NCBI GenBank assembly: GCA_036345935.2
Contig: JADWOT020000009.1
Span: 4,855,381 to 4,919,380 of the forward strand
Origin: Taenia hydatigena
Taxonomy: Eukaryota > Platyhelminthes > Cestoda > Cyclophyllidea > Taeniidae
Direction: 5' to 3'
Length of the DNA: 64,000 nt
The first letter of the stretch is position 1. Each line of letters starts with the position of its first letter. This document shows, one piece after another, positions 39,001 through 45,200 of the stretch. The notes beneath the pieces are model-generated. The model was not told where the DNA came from. It worked only from the letters and a program-made list of their open reading frames with translations, and did not search any database. Both the position numbers and the translations under genes were made by a program.

Positions 39001-39821
39001 TTTTATGACCGGATCACCCTTCTGGTTACACATGGACTATTCGCGAGCACGTAATAAATTTCAGAGTTAAAACAGGACTACCAGTCGGAACGAACCTCGA
39101 GGAAAGGGTCGGTACGTTGAGCGAGAGTGAACTTGCACATAGAATTTTTTCTCCGTCAAGGTATTGAGGTGATTTATGCGATAATTCGGAAATGCCGTTA
39201 CTCCAGCACGGATGGCATAGCTAAGTTGAGTCCAAAGGGAAGAAATTGACGAGGCGCCACTCCATACACTCGGTTAGTACGATCGCATTCCTTTTCCACA
39301 GTTCTCAAACATAATTTGTGCGTGCTTATTTGAACTACTTGTCAAATATATGCGCATGGTCTTGGTAACACAAGAAGCTACTCTGTCATTACTTTTAAAA
39401 GATTTTAAACTCTTCCTTTCGAGAGAAAATATAAAAAGTTAAAGAGGAATAAAACACGACGAAACCCTTGTAAGTACATTAGTTTATCGCACATAAGAGA
39501 GGAATCAGAAGAAGTAAGCGCTGGACTCTCAGTAATCTCAAATCTCTGCCATAAATCTATTCGAGAAATGTAAACCAATAGGCTAGAGAGAACAACCAAC
39601 TCCGCAAGTATTCATACATTCAATCGGAGAAACATCATAGTTCTCCCAATCAAGTGACATAAAGTGGCGTCCTTCCCAAACTGTTCGTAAAACAGTCGAT
39701 TTCATTTTCAGGACTTCTGTCCTATGCCTTCTTTAGAAGTAAACCAGACAATTCAGGATTACCTCAGGGAATCGGAAGCTCAAGCGCTTCGGAGGGTAAA
39801 ACCAAACCAAGTGCATTTTAG
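1..39821 (+). CDS. MPDZ: Multi-PDZ scaffold protein, MPDZ/PATJ (MUPP1/INADL) family; 5'-partial, about 26 exons (overall gene span)
   Basis: This family consists of cytoplasmic scaffolds whose PDZ domains bind the C-termini of junction and polarity proteins at apical membranes; an N-terminal L27 domain, if present, lies before the window. At least seven PDZ domains can be read. The last four match human MPDZ PDZ8 to PDZ11 in order: the YGRSHLNA and NMAV motifs of PDZ8, GFGFAI of PDZ9, PILPG then SLGISLIGGSETSLG of PDZ10, and KKPGRGLGLCIV of PDZ11. Exon phases agree along nearly the whole chain, which supports one gene. Nothing like MPDZ PDZ12-13 follows, so the protein seems shorter at its C-terminus. 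Serine-rich linkers separate the early domains. Family assignment is firm; exact orthology (MPDZ versus PATJ) and a few small exons are not. Confidence 0.88.
1635..1811 (+). CDS. MPDZ: MPDZ-like exon, N-terminal two thirds of PDZ-a
   Basis: After an in-frame TAG that also forms the acceptor, the frame reads a PDZ start: the carboxylate-binding loop PLGISV, then HRIVEVRRDGVVAA, then LKPMDEVLE, the usual 'GD.ilEvN' strand with Met replacing Gly. The exon ends at a GTAATC donor in phase 0. Confidence 0.82.
2212..2470 (+). CDS. MPDZ: MPDZ-like exon, end of PDZ-a plus Ser/Thr linker
   Basis: The acceptor CTACAG is followed by VSGVTVMGKDSAFLTVILQK, which completes the second half of PDZ-a. A linker follows with SSTLSGG and acidic patches. 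A GTAAGA donor inside the ORF ends the exon in phase 1, exactly what the next exon needs; the reading frame itself stays open to about 2600. Confidence 0.75.
3474..3497 (+). repeat. G24 homopolymer in an MPDZ-like intron
   Basis: An uninterrupted run of 24 G in an otherwise AT-rich intron. It could form a G-quadruplex and is prone to length errors. Confidence 0.9.
3763..3991 (+). CDS. MPDZ: MPDZ-like exon, PDZ-b
   Basis: The frame reads VTLGQKDDTSGGFTVTDIAP, then a loop, then FSVGDVVIELNGKHLRHAT, a clear PDZ core (GFxVxxIxPxGAL and GDVVIELNG). The loop between the two blocks (RRTLNSVAVYRRVN) is longer than usual. The donor is CAG|GTGTGT in phase 2. Confidence 0.82.
5302..5328 (+). repeat. 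TG dinucleotide microsatellite
   Basis: (TG)n with a single C interruption inside an MPDZ-like intron. Confidence 0.9.
6783..7112 (+). CDS. MPDZ: MPDZ-like exon, Ser/Pro-rich linker
   Basis: Strong acceptor (TTTATTTCAG) and donor (GTGAGT). In the frame set by the preceding exon it encodes about 110 residues rich in Ser, Thr and Pro, with runs such as SKSNVSSVSSDSRLSSSS. It is probably disordered and phosphorylated. The minus-strand ORF over the same bases is its shadow. Confidence 0.72.
7113..11751 (+). other. Large MPDZ-like intron, no assigned gene
   Basis: This 4.6-kb stretch is AT-rich, with a TG microsatellite near 8849-8862 and a degenerate tRNA-like sequence near 11,411-11,497. One frame at 10,416-10,672 is open and has good splice signals at both ends (TTTTAG and GAG|GTAATG). 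It is 0-to-0 in phase and does not fit between the flanking exons, so I leave it unassigned. Confidence 0.5.
11411..11497 (+). pseudogene. Degenerate type II (Ser/Leu-like) tRNA-like sequence
   Basis: About 87 bases resemble a long-variable-arm tRNA. GTGGTCCAAGTGATTTAA is close to an A box with its D loop. Near the 3' end a 5-base stem (CTCGA/TCCAG, 4 of 5 pairs) encloses a TTTTGAA loop like a T arm. The outer seven bases pair about 6 of 7 when G-T pairs are allowed. The anticodon arm is poor and the B box is altered, so it is probably a decayed tRNA or a tRNA-derived repeat. Confidence 0.3.
11752..12188 (+). CDS. MPDZ: MPDZ-like exon, linker and first strand of PDZ-c
   Basis: The one-base phase after TTTAAG matches the preceding exon. 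About 145 residues of basic linker (LRKSIPDGYENSALRVLMNV, KVNLWDEVVERIY) lead into SFSVVVSPGDEKLEIKVA, the first PDZ strand. The CAC|GTAAGC donor (phase 1) joins precisely to the next exon to give KVARGGSLCGIGVAG. The open frame continues to 12,475, but that part is intron. Confidence 0.75.
13345..13445 (+). CDS. MPDZ: MPDZ-like exon, core of PDZ-c
   Basis: Reads GSLCGIGVAGVIVCDL, then KLPLKVGDLIVQ: the carboxylate-binding loop, second strand and the 'vGDliv' strand of a PDZ domain. It ends CAG|GTAAGA in phase 0. Confidence 0.83.
13991..14077 (+). CDS. MPDZ: MPDZ-like exon, end of PDZ-c
   Basis: Starts in phase 0 after an AAAAG acceptor and reads VENAPVADGDPPDAAPIRLL, then VKRLKECPS, completing helix B and the last strand of PDZ-c. 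The donor is GTATGT. Confidence 0.8.
14467..14559 (+). CDS. MPDZ: MPDZ-like exon, charged linker
   Basis: Acceptor TTTCATAG, donor AAG|GTAAGA, phase 0 on both sides. Encodes a short Ser/Glu/Arg-rich linker (LSSGESSPEAPERQLSRQIR). No domain. Confidence 0.68.
15937..16267 (+). CDS. MPDZ: MPDZ-like exon, linker of about 110 residues
   Basis: Begins in phase 0 after TTGTAG and stays open to a GTAAGT donor (phase 1). It encodes a polar linker without a recognised domain (SREDVKEFKSKERAPIGENI; IIVTEEKMLRCIQDH). Phase agreement with the previous exon and the strong donor support it. Confidence 0.72.
17570..17980 (+). other. Anomalous block with a weak candidate exon (17,867-17,980)
   Basis: This intronic stretch has more CG than its surroundings and open frames on both strands, including 140 codons on the minus strand. 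On the plus strand, bases 17,867-17,980 have a weak AAG acceptor and a GTAAAA donor and are phase-compatible (1 to 1) with the scaffold gene, reading RLSFVTPTSPEFHEVLTPTH. It could be a small exon or a decayed repeat. Confidence 0.25.
18661..18746 (+). repeat. Degenerate CCAT/CTAC tetranucleotide tract
   Basis: An irregular run of CCATC, CTAC and TATC units lies directly before the next scaffold exon. It is pyrimidine-rich and probably serves as that exon's polypyrimidine tract. Confidence 0.7.
18749..19116 (+). CDS. MPDZ: MPDZ-like exon, Ser-rich linker
   Basis: The frame opens after the microsatellite and ends at a GTAAGG donor in phase 1. It encodes about 120 residues, first Ser/Arg-rich (SHESKSSSRHRAQSADS), then a Ser/Glu segment (SNSESHKPAFSESAE). 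The start is uncertain: 18,749 has the better acceptor, but 18,790 would suit the phase of the preceding exon. No domain recognised. Confidence 0.58.
20271..20315 (+). CDS. MPDZ: Candidate 45-base MPDZ-like exon
   Basis: A short open segment between CCTGAG and GCAG|GTACAA reads NCFMGLMAANGDPA and fits phase 1 on both sides. It rests on splice signals and phase alone. Confidence 0.28.
22155..22239 (+). CDS. MPDZ: Candidate MPDZ-like exon before a 56-base intron
   Basis: Acceptor TTTACTAG and donor CCAG|GTCATC in matching phase (1 to 2); reads CKVRRGWITVVRCTREK. A different frame is open straight across the following mini-intron, so intron retention or another model is possible. Confidence 0.4.
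22296..22357 (+). CDS. MPDZ: MPDZ-like exon, PDZ helix B-like segment
   Basis: After CTGACAG it reads VVNTDGLQEVVLCFRKRLQ and ends at AAG|GTCATT in phase 1. With the start of the next exon (SGEIIIVEIAV) this looks like the second half of an extra, divergent PDZ domain lying before the PDZ8-like one; no convincing first half was found. Confidence 0.5.
23446..23464 (+). repeat. AGT trinucleotide microsatellite
   Basis: Six units of AGT/GTA in an MPDZ-like intron. Confidence 0.85.
23836..24164 (+). CDS. MPDZ: MPDZ-like exon, PDZ-d first half (MPDZ PDZ8-like)
   Basis: Acceptor GTTTCAG and donor GAG|GTAGAA. After a Ser/Thr/Pro linker it reads TLGISLCGNKDLNQMAVLVC, then GLRPGSIAEVDGRITVGDQLLE. 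This matches the 'LGLSLAGNKD' to 'DGRLQIADELLE' stretch of human MPDZ PDZ8. Confidence 0.85.
24563..24751 (+). CDS. MPDZ: MPDZ-like exon, PDZ-d second half
   Basis: Phase 0 on both sides. LNEHVLYGRSHLNAGPLIRS is almost the human PDZ8 sequence, and the exon ends FVICRNPDNLTNMAV, matching human 'FIRNKDAVNQMAV'. Between them an extra 12-16 residues rich in Ser, Lys and Arg lengthen the turn between helix B and the last strand. Confidence 0.87.
25983..26123 (+). CDS. MPDZ: MPDZ-like exon, linker and first strand of PDZ-e
   Basis: Acceptor CTTTTAG and donor CGA|GTGAGT, phase 0. A Ser/Gly/Pro linker ends in FEEVHATRLLR, the first strand of the PDZ9-like domain; the first nine bases could be excluded by a second acceptor. 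Confidence 0.8.
26341..26439 (+). CDS. MPDZ: MPDZ-like exon, PDZ-e core (MPDZ PDZ9-like)
   Basis: Acceptor GCTTTCAG and donor TTG|GTAAGT. It reads GRNGFGFAIMDKSFTNEPGI, then YIKQLVENSPAAL. The binding loop GFGF is the classic PDZ signature. Confidence 0.9.
28109..28216 (+). CDS. MPDZ: MPDZ-like exon, PDZ-e GD strand and helix B
   Basis: Acceptor TACTTTCAG and donor CAG|GTGGGT, phase 0. It reads DGTLRAGDRILRVDWHDALH, then YDSVLEWLRSARHQ, the expected continuation of the domain. The usual VNG is replaced by VDW. Confidence 0.9.
29424..29673 (+). CDS. MPDZ: MPDZ-like exon, last strand of PDZ-e and Ser-rich linker
   Basis: Starts VRIVVSRVRLF, the last PDZ strand, then a linker with SSSSASSKKSSLQ and EDTADSAEEGGS. 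The donor is AAGG|GTTTGT in phase 1, matching the next exon. Confidence 0.8.
30715..31184 (+). CDS. MPDZ: MPDZ-like exon, linker and first half of PDZ-f (MPDZ PDZ10-like)
   Basis: A linker of about 120 residues ends in RPILPGQKTLIRIRKN, which parallels human 'CPIIPGCETTIEISK'. It continues into SLGISLIGGSETSL, the PDZ10 binding loop. The donor is CTT|GTAAGA in phase 0. Confidence 0.87.
32141..32647 (+). CDS. MPDZ: MPDZ-like exon, rest of PDZ-f and start of PDZ-g
   Basis: GVLQVHEIFSEGAVALDGRL, then EPGDRLLAVNN, match the PDZ10 core 'GAIIIHEVYEEGAACKDGRL'. PDZ-f ends with GFITLVVERP. PDZ-g then starts LPKKPGRGLGLCIVERSG, as in PDZ11. About 35-40 residues rich in Ala, Ser and Thr are inserted before the second strand resumes at RSGLGVIVCDL. 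The acceptor (GATGAAAG) is weak; the donor TTG|GTAAGT is strong. Confidence 0.87.
32863..32979 (+). CDS. MPDZ: MPDZ-like exon, PDZ-g core (MPDZ PDZ11-like)
   Basis: Acceptor TTATTATAG, donor AAG|GTTTGT. It reads IKGSTAQMDGRIMIGDQILA, then INGVDVENSSQEEVATLLK, closely matching human PDZ11 '[26 protein letters not shown]'. Confidence 0.92.
33663..33920 (+). CDS. MPDZ: MPDZ-like exon, last strand of PDZ-g and possible C-terminus
   Basis: In phase 0 after a weak GATAAG acceptor it reads VHRCSVVLRLFRD, which fits the position and spacing of the last PDZ strand (human CSLGTVTLEVGR). The frame runs to TAA at 33,918-33,920. An internal AAAG|GTCCGT donor (exon end 33,760, phase 2) would instead splice to the exon at 37,689. 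Confidence 0.5.
   Translation: MHRCSVVLRLFRDSASVSAQLVQNGGEKNHNERSVPLHKPNSYEIDIFSLNKSEIMHIRTSRGSIASLRADEAFQTSGGCNSGLI
33921..37212 (+). other. AT-rich stretch, probable intron, no gene seen
   Basis: No domain, RNA gene or repeat that I recognise. Short open frames lack splice support. One nearby phase-0 segment at 37,213-37,329, after a good TTATTTCAG, reads about 38 residues to TAA and could be an alternative last exon. Confidence 0.5.
37689..37822 (+). CDS. MPDZ: Candidate C-terminal MPDZ-like exon
   Basis: Begins one base into a codon after GGGAG and ends TTTG|GTATGA in phase 1. It encodes a basic Ser/Thr-rich tail (HVTVASKSSATSTNPGS). The GC-rich codons stand out from the flanks. Its phase joins to the donor at 33,760 and to the exon at 38,261. 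Confidence 0.42.
38261..38305 (+). CDS. MPDZ: Candidate 45-base C-terminal MPDZ-like exon
   Basis: Good acceptor (ACCATTTTAG) and GGAG|GTAGAT donor, phase 1 to 1, reading SWSPHDEPHRAFFG. Supported by phase continuity only. Confidence 0.38.
39712..39821 (+). CDS. MPDZ: Candidate last MPDZ-like exon with class I PDZ ligand
   Basis: Strong acceptor (TTCATTTTCAG) in the right phase. It reads LLSYAFFRSKPDNSGLPQGI, then a Ser-rich tail, ending PSAF at TAG (39,819-39,821). Ser-x-Phe at the end fits a class I PDZ-binding motif. Another frame is also open here, so the call depends on the upstream phase chain. Confidence 0.42.
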
Positions 39822-41220
39822 TGTAGCGAGTGCATTTCATTTGGGATGTTCATGAAGTTCTTTAAAAAATACAAGGGCCGAAAAATGCAGTGCCCATCTG
39901 GAATGAATGTAGAACGCCACATTCTTCCAAACGATGATTTCTGGCTACCAGAAGAATTCATGCATGGCATGGGACCTACCATCATCATCATCATCTGTGA
40001 ATCAATTTTTTGGGCACAGATTCCCACCCTAAATAGCTTGAAAACTGCATTTTAATAGATTCTAAGCTTTTGATCAGGAAGCTTTTCTGAAGAATTTTGA
40101 TGCCTGTTTTTAAAAGCACCGTAAAATGATTGAAGTTCCTCGTAGATTTGTCATGCCTCTGGCCTTCGTTAATAACTTCAGACAATTCAGATGAGGATAT
40201 ATACCATCTTTCGCCGCACACTTCTTGAGACAAATCAAGAGATCCCACTTATCTTGTAAGAATATCTATAAGAAGCATCTACAAAAAATAACTAAAACAC
40301 AAGCATGCGTACATTAGCTTTTTGCTTACTTTAATTTGATAAAATCCATGCAAAAACTGCTTAAAATTTATTTGTTTAATGGTATCCAACTCCTTATGAG
40401 AGAGCACTTTTGAAACGCAATTGAGTAAGCATCTAGAAATATATTTAAATGCTTTGAACAGCTAAAGGTATTGTTGCACAGAAGCAATGAATCAAGGGCA
40501 CAAAAACTGTGACCAATTATAGAACACTAAGGAACAAAACAGATGTCAAGTCCACTAGACAGCTGAGAGACCAAAACCATATGAACTCCGGAGGTATGCA
40601 CGCCTCGCGCAGATAGCAGTAACAGTACTTTTTGGGAATCTCTTCTACAGAAGATCACAGTAGTTCCGCGGGCAAGAGGAAACTCAATCGAAGTTACTCT
40701 TTCTTCAAATTCATTCAATATTCCTAAGTGTGGCCGCTGGAAACGCTTGCGTACCTAGAGAGAGAACCAGAAACGCCCTAGTTCGGCACTCCACACACCC
40801 AGGGTAAGCTCAAGACACGAAGAAAGTCTGCGTTGTGGCCACCAACCGATGGTTCCTCTTGAGTGCTACACAAATAAATGGACTAAGTTCATTCAAAACT
40901 GACTCCGATCTTTTGCAATGCACATCGTCAAAACTTCGCACCTACACACACATGGGATGAACGCATGTGCCCCGAGTTTTCAATCAGCCAAATAATTAAG
41001 GGAATCTGAAGCAGTTTTCGTATAAAAAGAACCACTTACTCGGTATGCAGCCTCTACTTTTGATCGGTAACAGGTCCAAAAACGACAGAAATTATTTGAA
41101 GCACTCATTACTAATATACACCAAATGTAACCAAAGGAATACATGGGACCTCTGTAAAAAGAAAGACCAAGACATTGAAGGAAGGGAAGGAGAGATCACA
41201 GGGTCGGTGGTGGCAGTGAA
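39822..41220 (+). other. Convergent intergenic region between the MPDZ-like gene and SYS1
   Basis: The two flanking genes point towards each other. It holds a short ATC microsatellite near 39,980-39,995 and an AATAAA at 40,873-40,878. No gene is supported. Confidence 0.5.
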
Positions 41221-41691
41221 TCATACCACACTACTGGCAGCTCCGCCCAGAGGAATGGCCTTCATTTCGGTTCGCATGCAGAGGAATTCGCCCATAATGG
41301 TCATGAGAATGACGGAAACGGTGACAGTGAGCCACCAGGCCACGGAGACGGGAAAGGAGGCGGTGTAGAGGGCGCAAAAGATGAAATGCCAGAAGTAAAG
41401 GGTGCAAGTAAAGTCGAGACAGAGTTTGGTACGCCGCACCAACCGCCACAGCCCGAGAGCGCAGAGACCGGCGGAGAGGAGGAATACAGCAATGAGGCAA
41501 CGTCCTTGCAGGTCTCGAAAACGCAACTCGCTGTCGTCCAGGAGGAGACGTAGGCTTGTGTGCCACTGAGAGATTGGACTCACCAGGGCGCAAAGGGCAC
41601 CCGTGGTACCGTAGAAGAGACACTGCATGAACACTATCTGACCTGTCAGTAGGAAGGGATCCCACTCACTGCTACGGAACTTCTGCGCCAT
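41221..41691 (-). CDS. SYS1: SYS1 Golgi trafficking protein
   Basis: SYS1 is a small four-helix membrane protein of the trans-Golgi that recruits the GTPase ARFRP1 (yeast Arl3p) and so helps place golgins. The frame is 156 residues, the same length as human SYS1, and matches from end to end. It starts FRSSEWDPFLLTGQIVFMQC (human FRSYVWDPLLILSQIVLMQT). The middle reads LCLDFTCTLYFWHF, and the end EFLCMRTEMKAIPL is nearly identical to human EYLCMRTELKEIPL. Four hydrophobic segments are visible. It is a single exon and the ATG at 41,691 fits the human start. A TTTTGTACAG acceptor lies eight bases upstream. It is third in the minus-strand row after GLMN and COQ9. Confidence 0.95.
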   Translation of the reverse strand: MAQKFRSSEWDPFLLTGQIVFMQCLFYGTTGALCALVSPISQWHTSLRLLLDDSELRFRDLQGRCLIAVFLLSAGLCALGLWRLVRRTKLCLDFTCTLYFWHFIFCALYTASFPVSVAWWLTVTVSVILMTIMGEFLCMRTEMKAIPLGGAASSVV

Positions 41692-41699
41692 TCAAACTA

Positions 41700-41714
41700 C
41701 TGTACAAAACAAAG
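41700..41714 (-). promoter_or_regulatory. Splice acceptor just before SYS1, candidate SL trans-splice site
   Basis: On the minus strand a T-rich tract and TTTTGTACAG end eight bases before the SYS1 ATG. The coding region has no introns, so this acceptor joins either a 5'-UTR exon or a trans-spliced leader. The short leader distance fits the latter. Confidence 0.5.
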
Positions 41715-42105
41715 GGACACGAAATAGCAACAACAACAGCAACGAAAACAAAAACCAAAGAGATGCGCGAAGTCCCATTCGATCCTTATTTCCAATCAAA
41801 TAATTCAGGCAAAACTTGTGCTTCCATTTGAAATCTATCTACGCATAGACTTGAAACAACTGTATTATCCTGCCACTATCAGTGACAATTCTTAATGGAT
41901 AAGGAAAAGCACAAAACTGGCAAAATTGAGTGAGGATGCGACCGCTGGTCACGCCCCACGCAGACTCAGAACCACAGCACACTTTTCGGTCTTCGCTAGT
42001 AGAGAGCTAACTTCGCAACTCAACCGCGGAGCAGTGTTAATGAGTTGATTCACACAGCAAACATTTGAACATGCAGGAAAAAAAGAAGCCGAACTGTTTG
42101 GAAGA

Positions 42106-42111
42106 TTTATT
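42106..42111 (-). terminator. AATAAA poly(A) signal of COQ9
   Basis: Minus-strand AATAAA about 60 bases after the COQ9 stop codon. Confidence 0.6.
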
Positions 42112-42169
42112 CACAGGCTCGACTCCTAGAAGTGCAGCAAAGTCAGGAGTAGGTCAGTAGGAAACAAAT

Positions 42170-42208
42170 CTAACGACCACTACAACTCCAACCCAGGATG
42201 TTCGAGGT
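42170..42208 (-). CDS. COQ9: COQ9 exon 7 (39 bases, stop)
   Basis: TTCTTTCTTTTAG acceptor, then TSNILGWSCSGR and TAG. It occupies the place of the conserved human tail TLKNLTGLNQRR. Confidence 0.75.
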   Translation of the reverse strand, partial: TSNILGWSCSGR

Positions 42209-45200
42209 CTAAAAGAAAGAAAAAAGCAATGCCGAATAACAAACAACCAAAACTCCAGTTGCCTCCATTCCTCTCCCTTAATCCTCATAGCGCAACGCAT
42301 GTATGACACTTCCCTCTAAACTACTGCGGCGTCGCAACGTTTTCCAAACCTCAAACTCCACCGTAACGCCCAAAATTTTCTACCACGGACACAGACTATA
42401 GGCAAACAGAAATACTTGGAGCCTTCTAGCAGCGTCAGATAGAAATTTATGGGTGTTTGTCCATACTTCTCTGAAAACAAACGACTGTTTAAAGCAAAGC
42501 GTACTTTTTTCCCATTAATGCTGGGACTTTCTTTGTGTTGCTGTGCTGATATTAGACCAGAAAACGGCAGAAAAAGATTAAATAGTATTTTGCAAAAAAA
42601 AATTACTATTGCGGAGCATACTGTTTCTTCCACTAGTAGTGATGCTTCATCGTTGGAAAATGTGAAAATAAATGCCACGATCTGGCGGTTAAAAAACTTC
42701 ATTATGGTGGTAAAAGTATTATATTAATACATAAATTCAAGACTTACGCTTTAGCATGTTATGCACAATGCATTCCGATCAAGTTATGCTCGTGGGAATG
42801 GTTAATACATCTCCTTGTACGTTTACGAAAAAAACCCACCAGAAGGACATAGGTAATATTTTGAGTTTGAAATGATCCAGCCACAGCCTAGCCAACCCAT
42901 CGCTGATAACATGAAGTCACCAAAAGGCGAAAAAACCAATGTGGGCAGTAAGCTGGTGTTTGACATTGCCCCTTTTCAAGAGAATTTGCATGTCGGAAGG
43001 AGATGCAAATGGAAGAAAGTGGATGACTCACTGTGCAGCCAAGTGCAAACACAGATACCCTTTTCTCCACAACATTACCTCAACAGAAAAGGGACTTACG
43101 ACGTGACCGGCAGCGAAGACTCCCTCGCGCAACATGCTGGCGACGCCTTTGAGCTGCAAATGAAGAACGAAAGATCAGTAGGTGGGTGGATGAAATACAG
43201 AAAGGGAGGAAGTCAATAAATTTCGAGAGCCAAAAGCATATGCAAAGCAAAAGTAAACTCTGTGTAACACCACCAGCAAAAAGGACTTTTGCGGTTACCC
43301 TAACAATAAAAAATGAGCCCCAGTAGATTGTAAAGAAAACTGCTCACAGTGGTGATGGAACCCCACTCTTGTGGGTTAACGAAACAAAAGCGATAATGGA
43401 TAGTTGATTTTGTTATAGTCCAAATTTCACTTATTGCAATGAGTTCAGATGCATTACTTTTCTCCGGTCGAGGCCGTACATTAAAATGTGACATCAACAA
43501 GGTTACGAAAGAATAAAATTGAAATATTTAAGTGCGGCAATTATGAAGTGGTATGAACCCGAGTGACTTGAAAAAAATGTTATCTACATGCAAATATCCT
43601 CGAGAGACCCCATTAATTTTGTCTCCTCGACATTTTTTGGCAATAAGGCCTAATTAAAATTGCTGAGTATGCTAATTAAACTACCCCAATGTGATTTCAC
43701 TGGATGGCAACCATTAGGTCTCTGACACTGAAATACGCTTAGCTAGGTGCCTTTTGATAAGGAACGCAAGGCTGAAATCAGCAATAAGTCAGGGACTCTC
43801 AATCTTCTAAAGCAGTTTTCCACCCACGTTGACAACTTCCATTGTGAAAGGTATAAGCAACTACCTTGAATTGGCAACAAAAAGCTGCCTTCAGTCGGCA
43901 CTCGCTCTCTTCGAGCCGGGATTTCAGCGAAAAGAAGTATTCAAACAGAATAACGAATGCGTACTACCTTGGTCTTGAATGCATTGTAGACATTGATATT
44001 AAAAGTAAACACGTAAAAAAAATAAGCTACACGCCACGAACAATACTACCACCTCATATCTAAGTGGAAGTCTAATGATAAAATAAGAACATTTAAGAGC
44101 TCAATCTACTTAACCGATTTTGAGCCAACTTGTGGTCTTCAGGTTAACACGGCTGGCTTATAATAATTAGAATAAATTTCTAAAACGATTAAAAGACCGA
44201 CAAAAACGGTGACGGCGCAACGCAAAAGAAGGCAACTTTATCCAAGAAAGACTCAAATCGAAAGTCAAATGGGAGAGGCGCGACATTTTGCGGTTCACCT
44301 ACTTCACGCATGGAGATGAATTGCTCGAAGAAGAGTAATAAATAGAGGTAATTTTCAAAAGTGGACGATCGACCTTCATTATTAGAGAGCGGGAAGTTGA
44401 CATTGGCCTGATTGAGCATTTAACCCTTCAAACTCATGCCAAAATAAAAACAAAAGACCATTAACTTCAGCCTTATGAAGAGAACTTTTCTCTAGCCCCT
44501 CCCAGTGTAATGAAAAAAAAACAAAAGAAGACTACGACTGAACAGTTCTAGCCATGTTTTATTAAAATTCCTTAGATTGAAATCTCTTTTGCATTTGATT
44601 GAAACATCGATTTTCAACTTCTACTCAATTGAACGTAAAAACGAATCCACAGGCTATTTCTTTGGATCAAACATCATATCTCTGATTTCGTGCAAATTAC
44701 TATTTATCAAAATATTTGGCAGCGTTGCCAGCAACCGGTATGAAAACTTAATGAGTGGAGTGGTGTATTGTTAATGAAATTCATCCCTGTCCGCATGTCT
44801 AGGCGGCCTTAAACGGATAAACGAACTAAAATTACTTTATCTGGAATCGCGCGAATACTAAAGACAGGACGTGACAATTATTTTGCCAGGGAAACTCAAT
44901 ACGACGACTCTTACGTTTGCAAAACCTGATCCTGTAAGCGAGCACACACACCAACTCTCATACCTCTTTTGTTGCGAAGCCGAGACAGGTTACAGCTGGA
45001 GAGAATATCACCTACTTCTATACATAAAACTATACCTTTAAGCATAGGAGCAGCGAGAGAGATATCGTAATGAGAGGAAATTAGACGTTTTGGCTGTTAT
45101 TCTAAAATCACACACAAATGTAAATGTTGCTGTAAGAGCGGTTAACGGAATTTCAAAGGACAACTAGTGGGCACTACGTCCAACTGATAGGGGGCTACAA

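Noticed and set aside
41231..41665. Second long minus-strand frame of 144 codons in the SYS1 region
   Set aside because: Out-of-frame shadow of SYS1.
42872..43219. 115-codon plus-strand frame
   Set aside because: Lies over COQ9 exon 6 on the other strand and has no features of its own.
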